A stretch of 64,000 nucleotides of DNA from NCBI GenBank assembly GCA_023434365.1, contig JAEYSV010000016.1, forward strand, positions 186,001 through 250,000, given 5' to 3'. How positions within the stretch are numbered: the first letter of the stretch is position 1; each line of letters opens with the position of its first letter. Of the stretch, positions 25,901 through 33,796 are shown piece by piece. This DNA comes from Bacillota bacterium (GTDB lineage Bacteria > Bacillota > Clostridia > Lachnospirales > Lachnospiraceae). Under the pieces are notes generated by a model, which was not told the origin of the DNA, searched no databases, and saw only the letters and a list, made by a program, of their open reading frames with translations. The position numbers and the translations under genes are program-made.

Positions 25901-26956
25901 CTAATTCTCTTTCGAGTTTAGCAAAGCTTTTACTCCATAAAACATTACTAATTCTATTTCCTGATTAGGTATTTGCATATGTCTAACGGTATCGATATAC
26001 ATTCCAATGATATTATCTTTATTTGCATAGGATAACTTTTTATAATCATAAATCGCGGTAGTATTATTAAGCAACTCAACAATATTTCCAGCATTCAATA
26101 AAATTTTCGCATCAATTTCCACATTACCGTCTACACTACCGTTAATAATAACTTTATAAATATTATCTTTTCCTTTCTCAAGAATCATACTAGAAACTTG
26201 ATCGTAGATTTCCTTTTCATTCATTGTGCTATCCGCTTCAACATGTATTATGTCGTATTTTCGCTTCGCAAACTTGACAAACTGTAGATAGCAAGACTCT
26301 TTACTTATGTTGCCAAGTATAAAACCATGAGAACCTTCTTCTTTACTATCAAGAGGTTCTAAAGAACCCGAGTATGCCATTTTTTCAGTTATTCGCTCTG
26401 GCTTATGATTATTTCCCAGCGCAATATAATCAAACCCTGAAATCCCACTTTGCTCTTTATTAACAGTATTATAATTATTCATTTCTCCATATTGCAGCAG
26501 AATATGATTGCCTTCTTTACTTAATGGCATCAACATCTGGCTACCCATAGTAGACCTTTTATTTGAATAAACACTACTTCCATAAACATATGTATTTAAC
26601 TCTTCAATATAAACATAGTCAATCACTTCACTAAGTAACGGATACACATTATTAGGCCATGTTTCATTTCTGTATAAAGAGACTTCTGAGATATAGTCAC
26701 TGCTTCCAGCAATCAGTACTACCTTGGTTTTATTCAATTTAGAAAAAGCATAACTTATCTCCATAAATTGTTCTTTGCCCGGAGGTTTGTGACATAAATC
26801 ACCTGCAATCAACAACAAATCTATATCGTCTTGATTACAATAATCAATAACCCTAAAGAAGGTGTCATAAAGTTCTCTCTCTCTTATTTCTCCCCATGGA
26901 AATGAAGCATCAGGTCTCATCCCCAAATGAACATCAGATATATGTACAAACTTCAT
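25901..26956 (-). CDS. SbcD/YhaO-like metallophosphoesterase with degenerate metal site
   Basis: A 351-residue protein with the calcineurin-like fold of DNA-repair exonucleases: DVHLG (D8, H10) and AGDLCH (D53) are conserved. The usual AGNHDY is AGSSDY (S85-S86 replace Asn-His), the usual LGHG is LQYG (Y156 replaces His), and ALGHIHKP is ALGNNHKP (N182 replaces His). Several ligands of the two metal ions are therefore missing, and nuclease activity is doubtful. The gene precedes the SbcC/YhaN-like ATPase. A structural or DNA-binding role in that complex is inferred. Confidence 0.85.
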   Translation of the reverse strand: MKFVHISDVHLGMRPDASFPWGEIRERELYDTFFRVIDYCNQDDIDLLLIAGDLCHKPPGKEQFMEISYAFSKLNKTKVVLIAGSSDYISEVSLYRNETWPNNVYPLLSEVIDYVYIEELNTYVYGSSVYSNKRSTMGSQMLMPLSKEGNHILLQYGEMNNYNTVNKEQSGISGFDYIALGNNHKPERITEKMAYSGSLEPLDSKEEGSHGFILGNISKESCYLQFVKFAKRKYDIIHVEADSTMNEKEIYDQVSSMILEKGKDNIYKVIINGSVDGNVEIDAKILLNAGNIVELLNNTTAIYDYKKLSYANKDNIIGMYIDTVRHMQIPNQEIELVMFYGVKALLNSKEN

Positions 26957-27328
26957 TTACACTCCTCCAATCTATATTATCGGAATCTTTTCGATATAAT
27001 CATACAACATTTTACAACTCAGATTTAGCATACCATAAGCCATATTTAACGTCAATGTAACACTAAAAAAACACGATAGCAACCTTACAAATTTAACACT
27101 TCTGTTATTGACTTTATGCAGAGATTCCCTTATACTTTGTTTACATTATCAGGGTCTGTTAAAATAGTATAATACTATTACAATAAGCTTTATTAATGAT
27201 ATTTGGTCATAATATAATGGTACCTAATGCATATTAATAGTAATATGGTTTCAATATTAGGGAACCTGTCGCATATAATAATATAAAATAGTCTTGGCTA
27301 TTTTTTCAAAGAGAAAGGATGTGATTCT
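26957..27328. other. Divergent intergenic region between the SbcD-like gene and mecA
   Basis: Contains the mecA promoter (27108-27136) and a long AT-rich leader. A weak A/U-rich hairpin ending in T6 lies just before the mecA ribosome binding site (about 27286-27306) and could act as an attenuator. No gene was found. Confidence 0.4.
27108..27136 (+). promoter_or_regulatory. Promoter of mecA
   Basis: -35 TTGACT (27108-27113), 17-nt spacer, -10 TATACT (27131-27136). The leader to mecA is about 185 bases. Confidence 0.7.
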
Positions 27329-28240
27329 ATGAAGATTGAGAAAATTAGTGACAACCAAATTCGATGCACGCTTAATAAGGAAGACCTAGCAGGAAGGCAG
27401 TTGCGGTTAAGCGAATTGGCTTATGGTACTGAAAAAGCAAAACTACTGTTTCAGGATATGATGCAACAAGCAGCTTTTGAATACGGTTTTGAAGCGGATG
27501 ACATTCCTTTAATGATTGAAGCAATTCCTGTTAATCCTGATTGTTTAATATTGGTTGTAACTAAAGTAGAAGATCCTGAAGAACTTGATACCCGATTCTC
27601 TAAATTTGCACCTGATACCTATGAAGATGATGATGAGGAAGAGGAGGAAGAAGACGAGGACGACGTAAAAGCGGATGAACACGCTGCCTACGCTGATAAT
27701 ATTCTTAAATATTTCTCCAATTTGGACGAATCACTAGCTATAGAATCAGAGGATGACGAGGATGATATATTAATGGATACCGATAATAACCAACCAAAGG
27801 AAGGGGAATTATATTCGTTTAGTCAACTTCATAAGACAGAATCCGAGGACTCTGTAAACGAAGTTCTATCAGAAATGGATAACAATAAATCAGGGTCAGT
27901 TACTACCAATAAGAATGATGACGATTTAAGTTCAACTAAAGAACCGGATTTAATGAAATGCTTTGCTTTCCAAACACTCAATGATATTATTGCTATCAGT
28001 AAACTTCTTTCACCAATCTATCATGGCATCAGCAAGATATACAAGGACTACAATAAATCTGAATATTATATGATCCTTAATAAAAACAGTCATACTGCAA
28101 TTGAGTTTAATAAAATATGTAATATGCTATCTGAATATGGCACTACTTATCGTTACTCAGATGCTACCTCAGCATATTTTGATGAACATCTTGATACCAT
28201 AATTAAATCTGATGCAATTCGGATATTAAGTCAACTTTAA
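27329..28240 (+). CDS. mecA: MecA-family adaptor protein for ClpC
   Basis: MecA (303 aa) recruits substrates to the ClpCP protease. The N-terminal substrate-binding domain (about 1-85) begins MKIEKISDNQIRCTLNKEDL. The C-terminal ClpC-binding domain (about 210-303) contains FQTLNDIIAISKLL and ends in a typical YGTTYRYSDATSAYFDEH segment. Between them lies a linker of about 110 residues that is extremely acidic (runs of E and D at about 95-110 and 140-150). Bacillus MecA is about 218 residues, so the linker is expanded. The gene stands alone. Confidence 0.88.
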   Translation: MKIEKISDNQIRCTLNKEDLAGRQLRLSELAYGTEKAKLLFQDMMQQAAFEYGFEADDIPLMIEAIPVNPDCLILVVTKVEDPEELDTRFSKFAPDTYEDDDEEEEEEDEDDVKADEHAAYADNILKYFSNLDESLAIESEDDEDDILMDTDNNQPKEGELYSFSQLHKTESEDSVNEVLSEMDNNKSGSVTTNKNDDDLSSTKEPDLMKCFAFQTLNDIIAISKLLSPIYHGISKIYKDYNKSEYYMILNKNSHTAIEFNKICNMLSEYGTTYRYSDATSAYFDEHLDTIIKSDAIRILSQL

Positions 28241-28251
28241 TACAGTAAAAA

Positions 28252-28292
28252 AGCGTATTGTACTTATCAACTTAAGTTACAATACGCTTTCT
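28252..28292. terminator. Bidirectional terminator between mecA and the DUF1858 gene
   Basis: Perfect 11-bp stem AGCGTATTGTA/TACAATACGCT with A and T runs on both sides, between two convergent genes. Confidence 0.85.
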
Positions 28293-28325
28293 TTATTATT
28301 ACTAAGATTATACTCAAAAGCATTA

Positions 28326-28529
28326 TTACTTACTTTCTAAATAAGCATTCATCTCGTCAACTAATTTGTTTACATCAATTCCGTGTACCATTGCTGCTTC
28401 CTCTAATGATTCCGCTTGTGCACTTGGACATCCTAAACAGTGCATTCCTGAATTCATTAAAATAGGAATTAACCCTTGATCAACCTGAATAATTTGTCCA
28501 ATAATCATATCCTTAGAAATTTTAGCCAT
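28326..28529 (-). CDS. DUF1858 family small redox-type protein
   Basis: A 67-residue protein with the DUF1858 signature: an N-terminal short helix pair and the motif GMHCLGCPSA with a CxxC pair. Such proteins are often fused to or encoded near hybrid-cluster or other redox proteins in anaerobes. Function is not established. It has a consensus promoter (28612-28640) and lies divergent to the PFL operon, which shares a similar palindrome at the -35 region. Confidence 0.85.
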   Translation of the reverse strand: MAKISKDMIIGQIIQVDQGLIPILMNSGMHCLGCPSAQAESLEEAAMVHGIDVNKLVDEMNAYLESK

Positions 28530-28611
28530 GTTTTTTCCTCCTATTTATTCAATCGCTAATAGTATAACCACAGATAATATATCTAACACTATCCCTATAA
28601 AAGCAATTTTT

Positions 28612-28640
28612 ATTATAATCCTCATATTGGTAAACGTCAA
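28612..28640 (-). promoter_or_regulatory. Promoter of the DUF1858 gene
   Basis: Minus strand: -35 TTGACG (28635-28640), 17-nt spacer, -10 TATAAT (28612-28617). The -35 is one half of the inverted repeat GTCAA-GAA-TTGAC at 28636-28648. Confidence 0.75.
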
Positions 28641-28910
28641 GAATTGACACTATAGATTCATATAACAGATAAGATTCTACTAAGTATTTAAAAAAGTACA
28701 ATATTTAGAAGTTTGTTATCTTTTTGTCAGCTATAACGGAAACTTTGAATATAATGGAAATTATATCGTCAGATTGCATTAGTTTTTAATGACTTTAGTC
28801 CTTAAAATCAGAACAATGAACAATGATGTATCACAGAAAAAACAATGTATTTCATATTATTTGATTTTTTACTGGTCATATATGTTATTTTTATGTTATT
28901 TCACCTTTTT

Positions 28911-28945
28911 CGTCAATTGACGGAAATGTAGTAATCTACTATAAT
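28911..28945 (+). promoter_or_regulatory. Promoter of the PFL operon with a palindrome over the -35
   Basis: -35 TTGACG (28917-28922), 17-nt spacer, -10 TATAAT (28940-28945). The -35 is the right half of the perfect 12-bp palindrome CGTCAATTGACG (28911-28922), a candidate operator. Confidence 0.8.
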
Positions 28946-29045
28946 ACACTGACATAAGGAGATATTATTTATCACCTCATTTGAATATTGCTAAATTATA
29001 TTTTTAACAAACTATATAGAATTACTAGACTAGGAGGAACAAAAT

Positions 29046-31097
29046 ATGAAACATGAGTGGAATGGTTTTAAACCAGGTAGATGGAGTAGCTCAGTTAATG
29101 TTAGAGATTTCATTCAACAAAACTATGTTGAATATATAGGTGATGACTCATTTTTAGTGGGTCCGACAGATGCAACAAAGAAGCTTTGGGAAGATGTTAT
29201 GGAATTATCGAAAAAAGAGCTCGAAGCAGGTGGTGTGCTTGATATGGACACCAAAATTATTTCTGGTATTACATCTCATAGCGCTGGCTACTTAAATAAG
29301 GAGCTAGAAACAATTGTAGGCTTTCAAACAGACAAACCTTTCAAACGTTCTCTTCAACCTTTTGGTGGTATCCGTATGGCTGAAAATGCTTGTCACGAAT
29401 ATGGTTATGAAGTTGATAAAGAAGTGGTAGACATTTTTACAAAATATCGTAAAACACATAACCAGGGAGTATTTGATGCCTATACACCAGAAATGAAATT
29501 GGCAAGAAAATCAGCTATCATTACAGGACTTCCAGATGCATATGGTCGTGGCCGTATCATTGGTGACTACCGTCGTGTGGCTTTATATGGTACTGATTGG
29601 TTAATTGAAGACAAAAAAAATCAGCTTAATACTTCTTATGCAAGAATGACATCAGAAAATATTCGTTTACGTGAAGAATTATCTGAGCAGATTCGTGCAC
29701 TTGCAGATTTAAGAGAATTAGGAACTATTTATGGCTTTGATATTAGTAGACCAGCAGCTAATGCTCAGGAAGCAATTCAATGGCTATACTTTGGATACCT
29801 AGCAGCTGTTAAAGAACAAAACGGTGCTGCTATGAGTTTAGGTAGAACTTCAACCTTTATTGATATCTATATTGAACGTGATTTACAAAACGGATTAATC
29901 ACAGAAGATCAAGCACAGGAATATATAGACCATTTTATCATGAAGCTTCGTCTTGTTAAATTTGCTCGTACGCCTGAATACAATGCTCTATTCTCTGGCG
30001 ACCCTACTTGGGTAACTGAATCAATTGCCGGTGTAGGTGTTGATGGTCGTTCCTTAGTAACGAAATCCTCTTTCCGCTACTTGCATACATTACAAAACCT
30101 TGGTACTTCTCCAGAACCAAATCTTACGGTATTGTGGTCAACTCGTTTACCACGAAACTTCAAAGAATACTGTGCTAAGATGTCAATAATGTCATCCTCA
30201 ATTCAGTATGAGAACGATGACTTAATGCGACCAATCCATGGAGATGACTATGCCATCGCTTGTTGTGTATCCTCTATGAGAATTGGTAAAGAAATGCAAT
30301 TTTTTGGTGCACGTGCCAATTTAGCAAAATGTTTGCTATATGCAATCAACGGTGGTATTGATGAAAAGCTAAAGATTCAAGTTGGACCAAAATACCGTCC
30401 TGTAGATACTGAGTACCTCGATTATAATGATGTGATGAGCAAATTTGATGATATGATGGAATGGTTAGCAGGCTTATATGTTAATACATTAAATGTAATT
30501 CATTATATGCATGATAAATATTGCTATGAAAAGATTCAAATGGCACTTCATGACAGAGAAGTAAAACGTTATTTTGCAACTGGTATTGCTGGATTAAGTG
30601 TTATCGCTGACTCCTTAAGTGCAATTAAATATGCAAAAGTTAAAGCAATCCGTGATGAAGATGGTATTGTTGTAGATTATAAGATTGAAGGCGATTTCCC
30701 TAAATACGGAAATAATGATGATCGTGTTGACTCTATTGCTGTCAATATCGTAAAAGCTTTTATGGACAAAATCCGCAAACATCATACTTACCGTAACGGC
30801 GTTCCAACAATGTCCATTTTAACAATTACTTCTAACGTTGTTTATGGCAAAAAAACAGGTAATACACCTGACGGTCGTCGTATGGGCGAACCATTAGCTC
30901 CTGGTGCAAACCCAATGCACAATAGAGATACTAATGGTGCAGTTGCTTCTCTTGCTTCAGTAGCTAAAATTCCTTTCCGTCATGCACAGGATGGTATCTC
31001 TAATACCTTCTCAATTGTTCCAGGTGCACTTGGAAAAGATGATGTTTTATTCGCTGGAGAATTAGATTTTGATAAATTAATGGATGGTGAAAACTAA
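29046..31097 (+). CDS. pflB: Pyruvate formate-lyase large chain lacking the glycyl-radical domain
   Basis: Formate C-acetyltransferase core (683 aa) that converts pyruvate and CoA to acetyl-CoA and formate. The catalytic Cys406-Cys407 pair (DDYAIACCVSSM) and FGARANLAKCLLYAINGG match classical PFL closely. The protein ends in DFDKLMDGEN, exactly where E. coli PFL runs on into LMDGYF and its radical domain. The last 60-70 residues with the radical Gly are absent. The TAA stop is followed by a new ribosome binding site, not by a shifted continuation. The radical domain is encoded separately at 31411-31647. AGGAGG precedes the ATG. Confidence 0.93.
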   Translation: MKHEWNGFKPGRWSSSVNVRDFIQQNYVEYIGDDSFLVGPTDATKKLWEDVMELSKKELEAGGVLDMDTKIISGITSHSAGYLNKELETIVGFQTDKPFKRSLQPFGGIRMAENACHEYGYEVDKEVVDIFTKYRKTHNQGVFDAYTPEMKLARKSAIITGLPDAYGRGRIIGDYRRVALYGTDWLIEDKKNQLNTSYARMTSENIRLREELSEQIRALADLRELGTIYGFDISRPAANAQEAIQWLYFGYLAAVKEQNGAAMSLGRTSTFIDIYIERDLQNGLITEDQAQEYIDHFIMKLRLVKFARTPEYNALFSGDPTWVTESIAGVGVDGRSLVTKSSFRYLHTLQNLGTSPEPNLTVLWSTRLPRNFKEYCAKMSIMSSSIQYENDDLMRPIHGDDYAIACCVSSMRIGKEMQFFGARANLAKCLLYAINGGIDEKLKIQVGPKYRPVDTEYLDYNDVMSKFDDMMEWLAGLYVNTLNVIHYMHDKYCYEKIQMALHDREVKRYFATGIAGLSVIADSLSAIKYAKVKAIRDEDGIVVDYKIEGDFPKYGNNDDRVDSIAVNIVKAFMDKIRKHHTYRNGVPTMSILTITSNVVYGKKTGNTPDGRRMGEPLAPGANPMHNRDTNGAVASLASVAKIPFRHAQDGISNTFSIVPGALGKDDVLFAGELDFDKLMDGEN

Positions 31098-31126
31098 ATA
31101 TACCTCCCAAAACAAGGAGAGATAAT

Positions 31127-31345
31127 ATGGAAAACCAAAAGCAAATTGATGATATTATTGCAATGTTAGATAAATTCGTATCAAATGGTGGAGGACATAT
31201 GAACATCTCTATGGATGAATCCGAAGACCAGAATAACGTCTCTGTTACGACTTACAAAAGCAATGACTGCACTGGTAAAAATATGGCATGTGCGGTTCCA
31301 ACACTACAAAATAACTTGGATGCCAGCCCTAATGAGAATCAATAA
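31127..31345 (+). CDS. Small paralogue of the radical-domain N-terminus, without the glycyl loop
   Basis: A 72-residue protein with its own AAGGAGAG. Residues 6-28 (QIDDIIAMLDKFVSNGGGHMNIS) align with residues 5-27 of the neighbouring radical protein (QIDNLVQLLDGYVEQGGHHLNVN). After that it diverges completely: no RVSGYA loop, but instead a polar Ser/Asn/Asp-rich tail with a Cys-x6-Cys. It cannot carry the radical. It may compete for or regulate docking of the radical domain, or be a decayed copy. Function is unknown. It lies 29 bases after pflB and 65 before the next gene. Confidence 0.8.
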   Translation: MENQKQIDDIIAMLDKFVSNGGGHMNISMDESEDQNNVSVTTYKSNDCTGKNMACAVPTLQNNLDASPNENQ

Positions 31346-31410
31346 ACCTCCTCAAAATATGCAATTAAAGTAACTACTAGACTAATCGAAAAGAAAAGGA
31401 GATATAAATT

Positions 31411-31647
31411 ATGGCAACTCAACAAATTGATAATTTAGTGCAATTATTAGATGGCTATGTAGAACAAGGTGGCCATCACCTAAATGTAAATGTATTTACA
31501 AAAGAAACCTTACTAGATGCACAGGCTCATCCTGAAAAATATCCTCAATTAACAATACGCGTTAGTGGATATGCTGTAAACTTTAACAAATTAACAAAAG
31601 AACAACAGGATGACGTAATTTCACGTACATTCCATCAGGATATCTAA
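31411..31647 (+). CDS. grcA: Stand-alone glycyl-radical domain (GrcA/YfiD-like) of PFL
   Basis: A 78-residue protein almost entirely alignable with the C-terminus of E. coli PFL: NVNVFTKETLLDAQAHPEKYP, then TIRVSGYAVNF with the radical-bearing Gly53, then LTKEQQDDVISRTFHQDI. In enterobacteria a similar protein (GrcA/YfiD) replaces an oxygen-damaged PFL domain. Here the large chain has no such domain, so this protein should be essential for activity. AAGGAGA precedes the ATG. The activating enzyme gene begins 31 bases downstream. Confidence 0.92.
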   Translation: MATQQIDNLVQLLDGYVEQGGHHLNVNVFTKETLLDAQAHPEKYPQLTIRVSGYAVNFNKLTKEQQDDVISRTFHQDI

Positions 31648-31678
31648 AAATCGTTACACTCAGAAAGGAAGACTGCCT

Positions 31679-32461
31679 ATGATTACTGGCCGTATTCATT
31701 CAATTGAGTCATGTGGTACAGTCGATGGACCTGGAATCCGTTATGTTATTTTTATGCAAGGGTGCCCACTTCGATGTAAGTACTGCCACAATCCCGATAC
31801 CTGGGATCATTTGGCAGGTCAGATAATGACTGTTGACGACATTATGGCAGGATATGATGCCTGCCGTAGTTTTTTGAAAAACGGTGGGATTACTGTAACC
31901 GGAGGGGAGCCATTATTACAGATTGATTTTATAATTGAGTTATTTAAAGTTTGTAAAATGAGAAAAATTCATACCTGTATTGATACTGCGGGCATTACCT
32001 TTCAGCCAAATAATCGTACCACAATAGAGAAATTTAACACTTTAATGCAGCTAACTGATTTAGTATTATTAGATATCAAACATATTGATTCAATAAAACA
32101 CCAAGATTTGACCGGGCATCCTAACGATAATATTCTTCGATTTGCTGAATATTTGAATGAAAAGCAGGTTTCTGTTTGGATACGCCATGTCGTAGTTCCA
32201 AATATAACAATTGATGAAGAATCGTTGTTTAAATTAGGATACTTCCTTGGTAACTTTACCAATATTAAGGCTCTAGATGTGTTACCATATCACACAATGG
32301 GTATTGCTAAGTATAAAAGCATGGGGCTTAGCTACCCATTAGAGGGTATTCCTGATGTCACTAAAGACGAAGCGCTTGCATGTAGGGGTATAATTCTATC
32401 CGGCATTAAGAAGCGTTTGTTAGAATTACGTTCTTTAAAGAATGATAAAGAAACAAAATAG
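31679..32461 (+). CDS. pflA: Pyruvate formate-lyase activating enzyme (radical SAM)
   Basis: PFL-AE (260 aa) uses S-adenosylmethionine and a 4Fe-4S cluster to abstract hydrogen from the PFL glycine. The cluster motif CPLRCKYC (C29, C33, C36) is within MQGCPLRCKYCHNPDTW. TVTGGEPLLQ (SAM-binding GGE) is at about 73-82. The start MITGRIHSIESCGTVDGPG is standard, and AAAGGAAG lies upstream. Its expected substrate is the separate Gly53 domain encoded directly upstream. Confidence 0.95.
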   Translation: MITGRIHSIESCGTVDGPGIRYVIFMQGCPLRCKYCHNPDTWDHLAGQIMTVDDIMAGYDACRSFLKNGGITVTGGEPLLQIDFIIELFKVCKMRKIHTCIDTAGITFQPNNRTTIEKFNTLMQLTDLVLLDIKHIDSIKHQDLTGHPNDNILRFAEYLNEKQVSVWIRHVVVPNITIDEESLFKLGYFLGNFTNIKALDVLPYHTMGIAKYKSMGLSYPLEGIPDVTKDEALACRGIILSGIKKRLLELRSLKNDKETK

Positions 32462-32545
32462 CTTGTATTTAAATTGAGAAGATTCTTGTATATTTTCTCT
32501 ATTTATATTAAAATAAAGTACAAACACATAAAGGAGGATAAATCA

Positions 32546-32713
32546 ATGGCACATACAATTACTGATGGTTGCATTAGCTGTGGAGCATGTGAAGCAGAAT
32601 GTCCAGTAGGAGCTATTTCTGAAGGTGCTGCTCATTACGAAATAGATGCTGATGCTTGTATTGATTGTGGCGCTTGTGCAGCTGTCTGCCCAACAGAATC
32701 AATCGAAGCTTAA
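32546..32713 (+). CDS. 2[4Fe-4S] ferredoxin
   Basis: A 55-residue clostridial-type ferredoxin with two CxxCxxCxxxCP motifs (CISCGACEAECP and CIDCGACAAVCP). I start at MAHTITDG (32546) because AAGGAGGA is directly upstream. It ends the PFL operon region 84 bases after pflA. It could supply the electron for the PFL activating enzyme or feed the Rnf complex; the link is inferred from position. Confidence 0.93.
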   Translation: MAHTITDGCISCGACEAECPVGAISEGAAHYEIDADACIDCGACAAVCPTESIEA

Positions 32714-32728
32714 TTAAACGTTAATAAA

Positions 32729-32765
32729 AAGTCGGAGGCTTACAACTTAGTCTCCGACTTTTTTT
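32729..32765. terminator. Terminator after the ferredoxin gene
   Basis: 9-bp stem AAGTCGGAG/CTCCGACTT followed by T7, with A-run on the other side. It serves the ferredoxin gene and possibly the convergent MerR gene. Confidence 0.85.
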
Positions 32766-32775
32766 ATAAATACTA

Positions 32776-33528
32776 TTAAAATGGGTGTTTTTTTCTTCTT
32801 CTCCATAAGGAACTTGCTGCTACTTCCTGTCTACTTTTTTGCACTCCACGGATTAATTCATCTAATTTTCTATACCGTTCCTCTTCCCGCTCCTCCTTTA
32901 CCCGAAACAGGTAATCCATTTCCTTAATAACTTTATCTGTAACATTTACTGTAATATTTTCTGCCATGCGATTACTATTTTCTTCAAGAGCTTCCACAAC
33001 AAGGCGCATCATAATATTCTTAAACTGCACTACTTTCTGCATTTTCGTATTATCTGAATCCTGAGACGATTCCCTACTCTTATCTTCTACACGATTCTCT
33101 ACAATATGCTCGTCCACATCTGAAATATCAGTATTCGTGAAGCTTGTATCTTCTTCTACATTTATCTCATCATCCAGATTAATATCATAAGGTTGCGTAG
33201 GTTCTATTGTTATACTATCCGATCGATAGTTATCTTCATTGTCTATGGCATCAATTTGTTCTTTTAGTCTATGTAAAGTTTCATTATCTAACTCTGCCAA
33301 CCTGTCTATCTCAGGAAGCATCATCTTAATCGCCCGTAATTGAAATCCTCTTTCTTTTAGATCATTTATCTTAATTATTAAATCTATGTCTTTCTGGCTA
33401 TAACAACGGTGTCCCATATTGTTACGATCTATGGTCAAGCCTAATTCATCTTCCCAATATCTTATCGTATGCGATTTTATTTTTGTCATCTTTACCACCT
33501 GCGATATAACGTATCTTTGCTCGCCCAT
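32776..33528 (-). CDS. MerR-type helix-turn-helix protein
   Basis: A 250-residue protein. The N-terminal MerR-like winged helix (about 6-75) includes YVISQVVKMTKIKSHTIRYWEDELGL and HRCYSQKDIDLI. After it come an acidic low-complexity region (about 95-165) and a C-terminal helical, charged region (about 170-250) rich in Arg/Glu. No effector-binding domain is evident. The layout (MerR-type head plus long coiled tail) occurs in both regulators and chromosome-anchoring proteins of Firmicutes. Role unknown. Confidence 0.8.
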   Translation of the reverse strand: MGEQRYVISQVVKMTKIKSHTIRYWEDELGLTIDRNNMGHRCYSQKDIDLIIKINDLKERGFQLRAIKMMLPEIDRLAELDNETLHRLKEQIDAIDNEDNYRSDSITIEPTQPYDINLDDEINVEEDTSFTNTDISDVDEHIVENRVEDKSRESSQDSDNTKMQKVVQFKNIMMRLVVEALEENSNRMAENITVNVTDKVIKEMDYLFRVKEEREEERYRKLDELIRGVQKSRQEVAASSLWRRRKKHPF

Positions 33529-33555
33529 ACGTCTACCTCCTTTAATATATTAATA

Positions 33556-33583
33556 ATTATAGCATAGGAAGTTTGTTTTGCAA
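33556..33583 (-). promoter_or_regulatory. Promoter of the MerR-type gene
   Basis: Minus strand: -35 TTGCAA (33578-33583), 16-nt spacer, extended TGC-TATAAT (-10 at 33556-33561). Confidence 0.65.
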
Positions 33584-33670
33584 TAAAATTTCCAATTTAT
33601 TACAAACAAGTTATCGACAATTGGCATTATGCAAATGTTCTTTTTTAGTAATATATGTAGATATAAATGA

Positions 33671-33707
33671 AAAAAACTCATGAGAAAGATATTTCTCATG
33701 AGTTTTT
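33671..33707 (-). terminator. Terminator of the gdpP-rplI-dnaB unit
   Basis: 12-bp perfect stem ACTCATGAGAAA/TTTCTCATGAGT with flanking A and T runs, about 90 bases past the dnaB stop. Confidence 0.85.
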
Positions 33708-33796
33708 CTATATAAGCACTTTAAGAGCTTAAGAATGATTATTAACTGCCTAAGAATTATTCTTAAGCCTCTCTCTAATTTTAATTCTAGTATTAT

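Larger units (their letters stand above)
28530..29045. other. Divergent regulatory region between the DUF1858 gene and the PFL operon
   Basis: 516 bases with no gene. It holds two consensus promoters facing apart, each with a GTCAA/TTGAC palindrome over its -35 element, and a PFL leader of about 90 bases. Confidence 0.6.

Noticed and set aside
31080..31420. A frameshift or sequencing error splitting pflB from its radical domain
   Set aside because: The stop codon is followed by two separate small genes, each with a good ribosome binding site, and one of them duplicates the domain N-terminus; a single indel could not produce this arrangement.
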